A stretch of 26,787 nt of DNA from Treponema sp. UBA1793 (GCA_002314445.1 DCFX01000028.1:1-26787), one strand, 5' to 3'; positions 15,244 to 22,914 are shown, numbered from the stretch's first letter. The notes: a model not told the origin generated them from the letters alone. Numbers and translations are program-made.

Positions 15244-15280
15244 TCGTGGCGTTACGTATCTGCTGCTTTTCTTATTGTGA
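15233..15280 (+). pseudogene. Partial third copy of the small hydrophobic peptide family
   Basis: A frame ending at TGA 15278-15280 reads AVFIRGVTYLLLFLL. Its last ten residues, GVTYLLLFLL, match the C-terminus GCTYLLLFLL of the 33-residue ORF at 26532, including the position of the stop. The conserved N-terminal half (VAPVVPS) is missing and no start codon precedes, so this looks like a truncated relative. The match is short, and a leucine-rich tail could arise by chance. Confidence 0.35.
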
Positions 15281-15302
15281 ATGCGCGTGCTGCCGGTGCG
15301 TT

Positions 15303-16562
15303 TTACGGCTGCATGTGTTTTCTGAGTACTTTTATAAGCTCAGTATTCGGGCTTTCTGCGTCCATTGAACTCCAGAAATCTCGTATGGAGTCAAATGATG
15401 TGTGTTCCAGATTTATTTTTCCGACAGTTTTCGCATGATGGTACATTCCCCAGTTGCCGCAGCCGGCAGTCGTTTTATATGTCCAGGTGGTCCAGTTAAT
15501 TCCGGATTTGTTCAGGAGCGACAGACCTTTGTCCCATGCATCGTAATTGGTAAAATAGCTGAATTCGCCCATTAAAGACGGGACAGGAAAACCGGCTGCA
15601 GCTATGGCGTCAAGCTTGTCTTTCATGTTTGAAAGCTGCCTGCCCTGCACGTTGTCGTAATCGTCATACAGATAATTGTGATATTCGTACATGATGTTTT
15701 CCCAGCCGTACGTTTCGGGTTCCGGCAGATCGACCGGATTCCACACTGCTTCCATAATGATGATATGGTCAGGATCTACAGCTCTGATTGTTTTATATGC
15801 TTTGTCGTAGATACCCCACAGCAGTGCATGCAGATCTTCGTCGGAAAGTCCTGAATTGTAACGGTATGTGCAGAATGGTTCGTTCAGAATATCATACCCG
15901 GCTACTGCAGGATTGCCTTTATAGTGACCGGCAATTTTTTCCCACAAGCCGTAATAGCTTTCCTGATTATGCAGCGCGTTGTCTCCAAAGAAAAATTCCG
16001 ATGAGTCTTTTTTATCCTGCCCGCCGTCCCTGCCTGAATGGTCGCTGCCGTTTTGAGAGCCGGGTGCGCCGTGCATGTCGAGAATAACGTATATGCCGTG
16101 CCGCTGCGCTTCGCTTATGAACCAGTCGATTCTTTTAAAGGCCCCGGGGTATACTACTCCGTTTTCATCAACAAGGTTGCGGTACCAGAACGGAAGCCGG
16201 ATGCAGTTTGCGCCGAGCGCCCGGACGTTGTCAAAATCTTTCGTTGTCCAGTATGAGTCCTGATACGCTGCTATAAGTTCAGCCGCCTTATCGCTGCCGA
16301 ACCGGTTTTTAAGATGTGCGTATATGCCTGATTCGTCCTGTACGTGTACCGTTTTAAGCGTCGGCGTCATCCACAGTTCCTGCAGCAGATAGCCGCCTGC
16401 GTTTGTTCCGTGCAGTTTTATTTTTTTCCCTTTGCCGCTGCCGGTGCGCAGTTCTTTTCCGTCGGCTTTCAAAAATGAGTTTTCCGTAATTGCTCCTGAA
16501 TGTAATGAACATCCTGCCTGGCATAGCAGTACGACGGCAGTCATAACGATTAAAAGTTTCAT
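15303..16562 (-). CDS. Glycoside hydrolase family 5 lipoprotein (beta-glucanase-like)
   Basis: Protein of 419 residues with a lipoprotein signal MKLLIVMTAVVLLCQAGC (Cys18). The GH5 barrel begins near residue 45 (KLHGTNAGGYLLQEL). Key pieces are ANCIRLPFWY, VILDMHGAPGSQNGSDHSG (about 158-176), the acid/base Glu228 in YDILNEPF, His295 in YEYHNYLY, and the nucleophile Glu333 in SLMGEFSYF, then WTTWTYK. The HGAPGSQNG motif resembles exo-beta-1,3-glucanase-type GH5 enzymes such as the fungal EXG1 group, but the subfamily cannot be fixed by eye. It is membrane-anchored and would cut glucan outside the cytoplasm. It follows GH30 in the operon, but a 368-base repeat-rich block separates them. No Shine-Dalgarno lies just before the ATG, and a hairpin ends nine bases upstream. 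Confidence 0.9.
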   Translation of the reverse strand: MKLLIVMTAVVLLCQAGCSLHSGAITENSFLKADGKELRTGSGKGKKIKLHGTNAGGYLLQELWMTPTLKTVHVQDESGIYAHLKNRFGSDKAAELIAAYQDSYWTTKDFDNVRALGANCIRLPFWYRNLVDENGVVYPGAFKRIDWFISEAQRHGIYVILDMHGAPGSQNGSDHSGRDGGQDKKDSSEFFFGDNALHNQESYYGLWEKIAGHYKGNPAVAGYDILNEPFCTYRYNSGLSDEDLHALLWGIYDKAYKTIRAVDPDHIIIMEAVWNPVDLPEPETYGWENIMYEYHNYLYDDYDNVQGRQLSNMKDKLDAIAAAGFPVPSLMGEFSYFTNYDAWDKGLSLLNKSGINWTTWTYKTTAGCGNWGMYHHAKTVGKINLEHTSFDSIRDFWSSMDAESPNTELIKVLRKHMQP

Positions 16563-16570
16563 ATGTTTTC

Positions 16571-16621
16571 TTGGAGAGAGAAAACCCCTCTACCTTCAAA
16601 GCGGTGTTTTTCTCTCTCCAA
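16571..16621. repeat. Inverted repeat with 14-bp arms in front of the GH5 gene
   Basis: TTGGAGAGAGAAAA (16571-16584) pairs perfectly with TTTTCTCTCTCCAA (16608-16621). On the minus strand the 23-base loop contains GGTAGAGGGG, the only Shine-Dalgarno-like run near GH5, but it is about 27 bases from the ATG. A second palindrome, CCAGGGG-ACAC-CCCCTGG, follows at 16645-16662, and GTTCATAC/GTATGAAC arms at 16699-16731. Confidence 0.6.
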
Positions 16622-16737
16622 ACCTCTTACTTTTCTCAGCATGACCAGGGGACACCCCCTGGACCCCGTTTGTTTATTCTTAAAACCGTTGTTTATTAGT
16701 TCATACCTTTTTTGGGAAAAATAGTATGAACATCGTG

Positions 16738-16904
16738 TGTAAAAAGAAATGCGGAACAGAAAACAAGCCCGCGTGCGACCCTGAGCGAAGCGACTCTCAT
16801 CGTGCGTGAGCACGGCTGTATATAGATTTCCTCTAGGAGTGACGGCGGAGCCGTCCAGGCGGAGCTTAAGCGGATTGTTTTCTGTGGGAGCATTCCTTTT
16901 TACA
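16738..16904. repeat. 167-base element with long imperfect terminal inverted repeats
   Basis: Left end TGTAAAAAGAAATGC then ACAGAAAACAA (16738-16766); right end, read on the other strand, TGTAAAAAGGAATGC then ACAGAAAACAA (16904-16875). That is about 30 bases of near-perfect inverted repeat. The inside has compact hairpins CGTGC-gtga-GCACG and GACGGC-gga-GCCGTC. It could be a small non-autonomous transposon or a structured RNA. Confidence 0.6.
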
Positions 16905-16946
16905 AATGCACTACAATGCAGTTTCTTCAGAAAAAACATATGTTTA

Positions 16947-18266
16947 TTACCAGCAGACGGTCATAATGGAATGACCGGCAAGTTCGAAGTCGCACGTTTT
17001 ATCGGTTTCGCAGAACGTGAACGGTTGGGGTTCGTCTGTTTTATTAAGGAGGACGGCTGTTTTACTGCCGTCGGGATTACTAAAGGCAGTCCCTTCTATT
17101 CTGTCGGTGTACCGCGAAAGCAGTATGCGCTTTGCACCGGGCTGTATAAAACTGCTGAAATGTTTGATGTAATAGTATGACTTCTGTATCGTGAAGGTAT
17201 CGGTTTCCGTATCGCACATGACAGGCGCGTCACAGTAGTTTCCTGCGTGATTCGGGCCGCCCTGCGCGTCGAGATACATATTCCAGTCTATAAAAGCATT
17301 TGTACCGGCGTTGAAGTTTCCGATGATATCGTGTGCGTATATTTCCGCGTATGCTGTCGGGTCTTTTGCGGAATTGCGTGAATATTCAACGCATCCTTCA
17401 CTCATAATAAGTTCTTTGTCGGGGAACATGCGGTGTATTTCCCGTACTTCCTCGAAATGGTCTCCCGTGTACCAGTGGAACGCAATGCCCTGTATCTTTT
17501 CTGCAGCATCGTTTGAAGCGAGTGTTTCACCGGCGCGTTCTATGAGTTTTTCTTTATTATGATCCCAGATAAAGATGCCTGTTTTTTCTCCGTCCGGGGA
17601 ATCAAGTGCTTTGTGTAAACAGGTACAGGCGTATTCTCGTTCTTCCTCTGCGGTGAAAATGCATGAATCCCATGTCTGGGTTGCAAGCGGTTCATTCTGT
17701 ACCGTTACGTGTTGTATGGTAATACCGCTCTTCCGGTATTCCTGTACGTATTTTGCAATTATGGACGCCCAGCGTTCATAATATTCTTTTTTAAGTTTGC
17801 CGCCGTGATTCATTTCTCCGTTCGTTTTCATGAATGAAGGCGGGCTCCAGGGTGAGGCAAGGAGTGAAATATGGCTGTCCTTTTTCAGGGCTGCTTTGAT
17901 GAGCGGAATAAGATATTTTTTGTCGCGGTCTATCTGGAATGTCCTGAGCTTTGCATCTGCAGCGTCTTCGACGTATGCATAGTTTCCGAGCGCAAAATCG
18001 CAGCTCTGGATATGCGTGCGGCAGTAGGTATAGTGTGAACCATTTTTGCCGAAGTATACATCGAGCAGTTCATTTCTTTTCCGCCGGCTCATTTTAGACC
18101 ACGTGTATGCAGCCGCCTCCGTAAAGGCTGCTCCCATACCGAGCATGGTCTGATACGTTACCGAAGGATACACCTTTATCTGCTTCATTTCGCTGCCGGG
18201 ATTTGAAACAAATTCTTTTGAGCCTTCTACAAAATTTTCCGATATGTTCGTTACATAGTATTTCAT
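16947..18266 (-). CDS. Glycoside hydrolase family 30 (glucosylceramidase/beta-1,6-glucanase-like)
   Basis: Protein of 439 residues from the ATG at 18266 (MKYYVTNIS); an ATG at 18299 would add 11 residues unlike the family. No signal peptide, so cytoplasmic. GH30 features in order: MLGMGAAFTEAAAYTWSKM (near 43-60), RTHIQSCDFALGNYAYVED, LLASPWSPPSFMKTNGEMN, the acid/base Glu192 in VTVQNEPLATQTWDSC, FHWYTGDHF, and the nucleophile Glu290 in LIMSEGC. The C-terminal beta-sandwich ends ELAGHSIMTVCW. GH30 subgroups of this pattern include beta-glucosidases, glucocerebrosidases and beta-1,6-glucanases. With GH5 and an oligosaccharide importer, a glucan-trimming role is likely. The gene starts 124 bases after the binding-protein stop, with a hairpin in the gap and only a weak GGA before the start. 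Confidence 0.92.
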   Translation of the reverse strand: MKYYVTNISENFVEGSKEFVSNPGSEMKQIKVYPSVTYQTMLGMGAAFTEAAAYTWSKMSRRKRNELLDVYFGKNGSHYTYCRTHIQSCDFALGNYAYVEDAADAKLRTFQIDRDKKYLIPLIKAALKKDSHISLLASPWSPPSFMKTNGEMNHGGKLKKEYYERWASIIAKYVQEYRKSGITIQHVTVQNEPLATQTWDSCIFTAEEEREYACTCLHKALDSPDGEKTGIFIWDHNKEKLIERAGETLASNDAAEKIQGIAFHWYTGDHFEEVREIHRMFPDKELIMSEGCVEYSRNSAKDPTAYAEIYAHDIIGNFNAGTNAFIDWNMYLDAQGGPNHAGNYCDAPVMCDTETDTFTIQKSYYYIKHFSSFIQPGAKRILLSRYTDRIEGTAFSNPDGSKTAVLLNKTDEPQPFTFCETDKTCDFELAGHSIMTVCW

Positions 18267-18309
18267 GTTGTGTCCATAGCCTGTCGTAAAACACTGCATA
18301 CATAAACGT

Positions 18310-18335
18310 CTGCCTGAACACGTTGTTTCAGGCAG
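18310..18335 (-). terminator. Hairpin between binding-protein and GH30 genes
   Basis: CTGCCTGAA (18310-18318) and TTCAGGCAG (18327-18335) form a perfect 9-bp stem with an 8-base loop. On the minus strand it is followed by ACGTTTATG, not a strong T-run; on the plus strand by TTCGTTTTTA. It may attenuate or protect the transcript so the lipoprotein is made in excess over the enzymes. Confidence 0.45.
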
Positions 18336-18389
18336 TTCGTTTTTACGCAGCTCAGGTCGTTACGTTTATTCGTGCGCCGGTGTTGGTGC

Positions 18390-20009
18390 TTATATGCCGA
18401 GTTTTTTCTTGTTTTCCGCAATTTTTCCGTTGCGGATTTTAACAATCGCGTCCCAGTCGTTTGCGGTAAGGAAACTGCTGTATTCGTTTGTAATGGAAGT
18501 GAACTGCGCATCATCTTTTGCGCGGATAAGCCCGACGAGCGTTGTTGCCCAGTTCGTAGCTATGGCGCTGTTTGCGCGTGCTTCCGGTGTTCCGGCATCG
18601 GGGTCGGTGTTTTCCAGAATGAAATGCGGATACAGTTTTCCTTTGCCCCATTCCTGCATCTGTTTAATGGAATCCGGGAATGCGTCATTGCTGAGCACCT
18701 TGTAGCGGTCGTGTCCGAAAGGAATGAACTCGCCGATGCGGATTTCTTTCTTGAACCTGTCGTTGTCCTGTGACTGGAGTTTTTTCATTTCAGGAGTAAG
18801 CACATATTTGCCTTCTGCGTTAATTGTGTATGTTTGACCTTCGATACCGTAGTTGCAGAGGATCTGGCCTTCGTCGCTGAGCAGGTACGTGAATGCCTGA
18901 ATTGCCTTTGCCGGATCCCTGCATTTTTTGGAGATGTACGTAATCATCCAGCCGCTTATTCCCGCCTGACCGAGCTTGGGTTTGTTACCCGTTGTGCTCT
19001 GCGGTCCGTCGATTGCTGTATACACTGCATCAGGTTCACTGTTTGCGAATGTCGTAAAGAAGCCGGACATCTGCGGTGTTCCGTCGACAAGTACGCATGC
19101 ATACTTTCCGATGCTCAGTTTTTCCTGAAATGCGTTGCCGTCGTCGGTAAATGAATCGTCGCTGATGCAGCCGTTTTTGTATGCCGTATTAAACGTCTTA
19201 ATCCATGAAAGATAGTCAGGGTCGAGATTTCTGTTGTAGAACGAACCGTCTTTTGTTACGAGCGGCACGCCGAGGAAATCCTGAAGCGGTTCTGCAAGAG
19301 AACCCGTTCCGCCGCCGAGTGCATTGAATCCGAGCGGTATCATGTCGGGATATGCTGCTTTGATCTTGTTCAGAACGGCAAGGAATTCCTGCTGCGTCTT
19401 CATCTGCGGTTTTCCCAGTGCCGTCCATACGTCTTTGCGGATTACAAAAGCAGTTCTTGCGTAAATCATATTGCTGTCGTAATCTTTCTGCGTATTGGAA
19501 TAATCGGGATAACCGTACGTTTTTCCGTCGCTCAGTTTAAACCAGTCAAGTGTTTCCTTTGAAGCAACTTTGTAGAAATACGGGTCGTAGGCATCTGCAA
19601 GGTCCTGCAGGGAGTACGCCCATGACGGCGCTTTCTGTGCCATCGGCGAAGAAGCGTTGAACGTTGTAATAATATCAGGAATATCGCCGCCTGCAAAGAA
19701 TGTGTTGAGCTTCGTATCGTCACCAGTAAGGAAGACGACGTCAAGGTTCAGGTCTTCTTTTACTTTTTTTGTAACAACGTCTTCACCCCATCCGGTGTTC
19801 CACCATTCTGCATTAACATACCAGGTAAGCTTTGCGTCCTTTTCCGGATCAAGTTTCCATGCCGGTGTTTCCGGATTAAGCGTGTAGCGCGCTTTTTCCA
19901 ATGTTCCGGCTTTCGTATTGCCGGACTTTCCTTTGCCGCATCCGGTAAAAACAGCTGCTGTCAGCAGACAGAGTGCCAGACCTTCGGCCAGTTTCATACC
20001 CTTTTTCAT
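18390..20009 (-). CDS. Large extracellular sugar-binding lipoprotein (LipO-like) of a CUT1 importer
   Basis: Protein of 539 residues from the ATG at 20009, chosen because AGGAGG lies just upstream; a reading from 20057 adds 16 residues without a signal or ribosome site. Lipoprotein signal MKKGMKLAEGLALCLLTAAVFTGC gives Cys24. The mature part is a COG1653 solute-binding protein of the long type that pairs with LplB/YtcP permeases. Visible pieces are LTWYVNAEWWNTGWGEDVVTKKV, FFAGGDIPDII, YGYPDYSNTQ, FVIRKDVWTALGKPQMKT and FTYLLSDEGQILCNYGIEGQTY. It is the capture component for the two permeases upstream, and is followed by GH30 and GH5. I infer a beta-glucan oligosaccharide as ligand from those enzymes; the sequence does not prove it. 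Confidence 0.93.
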   Translation of the reverse strand: MKKGMKLAEGLALCLLTAAVFTGCGKGKSGNTKAGTLEKARYTLNPETPAWKLDPEKDAKLTWYVNAEWWNTGWGEDVVTKKVKEDLNLDVVFLTGDDTKLNTFFAGGDIPDIITTFNASSPMAQKAPSWAYSLQDLADAYDPYFYKVASKETLDWFKLSDGKTYGYPDYSNTQKDYDSNMIYARTAFVIRKDVWTALGKPQMKTQQEFLAVLNKIKAAYPDMIPLGFNALGGGTGSLAEPLQDFLGVPLVTKDGSFYNRNLDPDYLSWIKTFNTAYKNGCISDDSFTDDGNAFQEKLSIGKYACVLVDGTPQMSGFFTTFANSEPDAVYTAIDGPQSTTGNKPKLGQAGISGWMITYISKKCRDPAKAIQAFTYLLSDEGQILCNYGIEGQTYTINAEGKYVLTPEMKKLQSQDNDRFKKEIRIGEFIPFGHDRYKVLSNDAFPDSIKQMQEWGKGKLYPHFILENTDPDAGTPEARANSAIATNWATTLVGLIRAKDDAQFTSITNEYSSFLTANDWDAIVKIRNGKIAENKKKLGI

Positions 20010-20040
20010 ATATCCTCCTGTGAAAAGTATGTATAAGCGG

Positions 20041-20056
20041 TGCGCCTGTGGGCGCA
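20041..20056 (-). repeat. GC-rich hairpin between permease and binding-protein genes
   Basis: TGCGCC-tgtg-GGCGCA is a perfect 6-bp stem between the permease stop (20065) and the lipoprotein ATG (20009). It may be an RNA-stability or partial-termination element that lets the binding protein be expressed at a different level. No strong T-tail follows on the minus strand. Confidence 0.4.
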
Positions 20057-20064
20057 TAGTTTCT

Positions 20065-20940
20065 TTATTCCTTGACAGAACCGAGCATCATGCCGGAAAC
20101 GAAGTGTTTCTGGAGCAGCGGGTAAATCACCAGAATGGGGACCGTCGTAACGACGATTGTCGCCAGCTGTATTCCTTTTGACGTTGTCTGCACCACGAAA
20201 TTGCCGATATTATTCATGGTCGCCGCCTGCTGCTGCACGATTATTTCGTACAGTTTCATCTGCAGCGGATACAGCGTCCGTTTTGTCGTGATGTACAGTT
20301 TTGCCGTCATAAAATCGTTCCACTGGAAAACGCCGTTGAACAGGGCTATCGTTGCAAGCGCCGGTTTTGACAGCGGCATTATTATGGTAAGAAGTATTCT
20401 CCATGCCCCTGCGCCGTCAATAATGGCCGCTTCTTCGAGAGAGTCGGGGAGCTGCCTGAAGAAGTTCATTAAAATGATGACGTCGTAGTAGCTGAACAGC
20501 TGCGGAATGATATATACCCAGAAGTTATTCAGCAGATGCAAATCTTTCATAAGAAGGTACGTCGGAATCATTCCGCCCGAAAAAAACAGCGTGATGATTC
20601 CCAGAATTGTGTATACTTTCCGCCCGAGCAGGTACCGTTTGCTTAACCCGTAGGCAACCATTGAACAGAAAAAGACGTGCGTAATGACGCCCAGTACCGT
20701 TTTTAAAACAGATACGCAGAATGCGCTCCACATTGAAGTGTCGTTAAGAACGGCACGATAATTATCAAGCGACCATTCTGACGGAAAAAAGATAAAATTT
20801 TCTTCCGCGAGTGCTTTGCTTCCCGCAAAAGATGACGACACTATGTTCAGCAGCGGTATGATGATTGCTAAGGTGAACAGTATGATTAAAGAATAGTTTA
20901 TATAGGAAAACGTTTTGTTTTCTTTGATTTTTTTAGTCAT
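20065..20940 (-). CDS. Carbohydrate ABC permease, MalG/YtcP-like (CUT1)
   Basis: Permease of 291 residues with a lysine-rich start (MTKKIKENK) and six membrane segments, the first at about 15-35. The coupling loop is DSLEEAAIIDGAGAWRILLT (about 173-192), with EAA and the conserved Gly. The C-terminus KHFVSGMMLGSVKE is characteristic of YtcP-type permeases, which pair with LplB-type partners. It follows the LplB-like gene by 12 bases and precedes the binding protein by 55. The permease pair moves a saccharide captured by the lipoprotein into the cytoplasm, where GH30 can act. Like the first importer in the window, the operon lacks an ATPase gene. Confidence 0.93.
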   Translation of the reverse strand: MTKKIKENKTFSYINYSLIILFTLAIIIPLLNIVSSSFAGSKALAEENFIFFPSEWSLDNYRAVLNDTSMWSAFCVSVLKTVLGVITHVFFCSMVAYGLSKRYLLGRKVYTILGIITLFFSGGMIPTYLLMKDLHLLNNFWVYIIPQLFSYYDVIILMNFFRQLPDSLEEAAIIDGAGAWRILLTIIMPLSKPALATIALFNGVFQWNDFMTAKLYITTKRTLYPLQMKLYEIIVQQQAATMNNIGNFVVQTTSKGIQLATIVVTTVPILVIYPLLQKHFVSGMMLGSVKE

Positions 20941-20952
20941 TTTTCCTCCGGC

Positions 20953-21891
20953 TCAGAATACCGATTCTTCGTTTATTCGGTTCGTTATTTTATTTGCGGC
21001 ATACAGAATGATTACCGAAACAATAGACACACCCAGCCCCACGGCGGTGGCATAGGAGAAATCTCCCTGAGTAAGTCCCATCCTGTATACGTACGAATCA
21101 ATAACTTCCGACTGAGCCTGGTTCTGTGAATTCATTAGTACCATTGCCTGGTCAAGATTTGAATGCAGCAGCCCGCTGACGGTGAGAATAAAGTTCAGGC
21201 TGATGATGTTACGCATTAAAGGAAGCGTAATGGAAAAAATCTGGCGCATGCGTCCTGCTCCGTCTATTTTTGCTGCTTCATAATATGTCGGATCGATTCC
21301 CGCCATCGTTGCAAGGTACAACACGGTTCCCCAGCCCGCTTCCTTCCATACGTCGGAAAGAGCTGCAATCCACCAGTACGCTTTCCCGTTGAGAAGGTAA
21401 TTGACCGGTTTATCAATAAACCCAAGACGCAGCAGCGCCTGATTTATGAATCCGGTTGTAGAAAGCCACTTGATGAGCATGCCTCCCAGAACTATCCATG
21501 ACAGAAAGTGAGGCAGATACGATATTGTCTGAATTGCCCTTTTAAACGTTCCTTCCGACAGTTCATAAATCATGATGGCAAAAATGATGGGAGCCGGAAA
21601 ACCGATAATGAGTTTCAGGAAACTTATACCGAGGGTGTTTACTATTGACTGCCAGAAATATCTGTCCTTTACGACAATCTCAAAATTATGCAGCCCGACC
21701 CATTGTGCCGAGCTGAACGTATCCACGACGGTGTAATTTTTGAATGCAATCGTAAGTCCATAAATCGGTATGTAACTGAAGATGATCATGAAAACGATTC
21801 CCGGCAGAACCATAGACTGGAGCGGCAGCTGCCTGCGGAAATCCTTTGCAAAATTTTTTGCAGGAATATGATGTACTGATTTTTCTTTCAT
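20953..21891 (-). CDS. Carbohydrate ABC permease, LplB-like (CUT1)
   Basis: Protein of 312 residues from the ATG at 21891 (MKEKSVHHIP). A GTG at 21921 would add ten residues but lies upstream of the -10 box, so it is unlikely to be transcribed. Typical LplB sequence: LPGIVFMIIFSYIPIYGLTIAFKNY (near 30-55), the YYEAAKIDGAGRMRQIFSIT coupling loop (about 205-225), and a conserved late segment, QAMVLMNSQNQAQSEVIDSYVYRMGL. Six membrane helices. It is the first gene of the minus-strand glucan operon and diverges from the AraC-type regulator. The start codon is nine bases after TATACT and has no Shine-Dalgarno, so the mRNA probably has only a two- or three-base leader. Confidence 0.92.
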   Translation of the reverse strand: MKEKSVHHIPAKNFAKDFRRQLPLQSMVLPGIVFMIIFSYIPIYGLTIAFKNYTVVDTFSSAQWVGLHNFEIVVKDRYFWQSIVNTLGISFLKLIIGFPAPIIFAIMIYELSEGTFKRAIQTISYLPHFLSWIVLGGMLIKWLSTTGFINQALLRLGFIDKPVNYLLNGKAYWWIAALSDVWKEAGWGTVLYLATMAGIDPTYYEAAKIDGAGRMRQIFSITLPLMRNIISLNFILTVSGLLHSNLDQAMVLMNSQNQAQSEVIDSYVYRMGLTQGDFSYATAVGLGVSIVSVIILYAANKITNRINEESVF

Positions 21892-21900
21892 ATAGTAAAA

Positions 21901-22001
21901 AGTATACCAGCCGTTTTTCACCCTGCAAGGGGCGTATTTGCCTTTAATACGGTCAAAATTGCTTTTTATAAATTTGCTTTATTTTGCGTATATGGTATTA
22001 T
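21901..22001. promoter_or_regulatory. Divergent promoters and possible AraC sites between LplB-like and araC-type genes
   Basis: Minus strand: extended -10 TGGTATACT (21909-21901), nine bases from the permease ATG. Plus strand: extended -10 TGGTATTAT (21993-22001) for the regulator, with a loose TTGCTT at -35. In between, TTGC recurs at 21938, 21959, 21974 and 21984 with spacings near 21, 15 and 10, set in A/T-rich runs. These could be AraC half-sites; that part is tentative. Confidence 0.5.
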
Positions 22002-22024
22002 TCCTGTACATAAAGGGAACGGAA

Positions 22025-22873
22025 ATGGGGGACACAAAAACAGTTTTTGAAGAAGACCGGATTACCGACGGTTTTGACATATTTTTCTGGGTTTTTAACG
22101 ACGCAAGCAGTTATGTGTCCACGCACTGGCATACGGCAATTGAAATAATGTACATTATGCAGGGTGAAGTTACGATTACATACAAAAACAGGAACATCGT
22201 GCTTGTCCCCGGGGATGTGTTTTTAACTGATTCAAGAGTTCCCCATTCGACGAAATCATTGAACGGAAACAGGGCGATTTTGCTGCAGCTTCCCTATGAC
22301 TGGCTCAAAAGGTATATCCGTGATATAGACGCGTACACGTTTTCTTTCGACTGTCACAGCGGAAATTCTGCGCTGCAGGCCGATATGGAGTGTCTTATAG
22401 AAAAAATTCTGAAAATGAAAAGCTGTTTTGAATCAAAGGAACGGGGAACTAATCTGCTGTTCAACAGCGTTGTTTTTGAAATGCTTGATGTGCTGTATAC
22501 GCGTTTTGCCGTACCGATAGACGCGGAGCTGATAAAAAACAACATAAAGAAATTTCACCGTCTTGAACCCGTTCTCCAGTATTCCAATGACCATTATAAC
22601 GAGCAGATAACGCTCTCTCAGATAGCAGAAATTTCGTGCCTGCAGCCGGAATATTTCTGTCATTTCTTCAAGAAAAACATAGGGGTTACGTATGTACGTT
22701 ATTTGAATGAAATCCGGCTTGCACACATATACCACGATTTATCTGAAACAGACTATACGCTGCAGCAGCTTCTGGAAATGCACGGCTTTACAAATTACAA
22801 ACTGTTCCGTACCATGTTCTATGAAAAATTTAACACTACACCGGGAAAATACAGGCAGCAGCATAAAAAATAA
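22025..22873 (+). CDS. AraC family transcriptional regulator with cupin domain
   Basis: Protein of 282 residues from the ATG at 22025 (MGDTKTVF), preceded by AAAGGGAACGG. A TTG-start reading from 21938 would cross the promoter and is rejected. Residues about 30-95 form the cupin sensor (STHWHTAIEIMYIMQGEVTI, VLVPGDVFLTDSRVPHS). Residues about 180-280 carry two helix-turn-helix units: ITLSQIAEISCLQPEYFCHFFKKNIG and YTLQQLLEMHGFTNYKLFRTMF, then TTPGKYRQQHKK. It diverges from the LplB/YtcP/lipoprotein/GH30/GH5 operon, which it most likely activates when the cognate sugar is present. A terminator follows closely. Confidence 0.93.
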   Translation: MGDTKTVFEEDRITDGFDIFFWVFNDASSYVSTHWHTAIEIMYIMQGEVTITYKNRNIVLVPGDVFLTDSRVPHSTKSLNGNRAILLQLPYDWLKRYIRDIDAYTFSFDCHSGNSALQADMECLIEKILKMKSCFESKERGTNLLFNSVVFEMLDVLYTRFAVPIDAELIKNNIKKFHRLEPVLQYSNDHYNEQITLSQIAEISCLQPEYFCHFFKKNIGVTYVRYLNEIRLAHIYHDLSETDYTLQQLLEMHGFTNYKLFRTMFYEKFNTTPGKYRQQHKK

Positions 22874-22914
22874 ATACGGCAGAAAGTGACACATTTTGTG
22901 TTCTAAAGAGCTGG

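Larger units (their letters stand above)
16569..16936. mobile_element. MITE-like insertion between GH30 and GH5 genes
   Basis: CATATGTTT occurs at 16560-16568 and again at 16937-16945, a 9-bp direct repeat like a target-site duplication. The first copy contains the GH5 start codon; the second lies just after the GH30 stop. Without the block, the GH5 ATG would follow the GH30 stop by seven bases, a normal operon spacing. The 368 bases between hold several inverted repeats and no convincing protein. Clear terminal inverted repeats at the outermost bases are not seen, so the class of element is open. It could also be a composite of several palindromic repeats. Confidence 0.5.

Noticed and set aside
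16559..16939. 126-codon minus-strand ORF inside the repeat block
   Set aside because: It covers only nested inverted repeats, has arginine-rich unnatural composition and no start signal.
16806..17180. 124-codon plus-strand ORF crossing the repeat block and GH30 end
   Set aside because: It begins in palindromic non-coding DNA and continues antisense to GH30; no ribosome site and no family resemblance.
18355..18390. Possible fourth copy of the small peptide near the binding-protein stop
   Set aside because: Only a short resemblance (IRAPVLVLI), overlapping the end of the binding-protein gene; not above chance.
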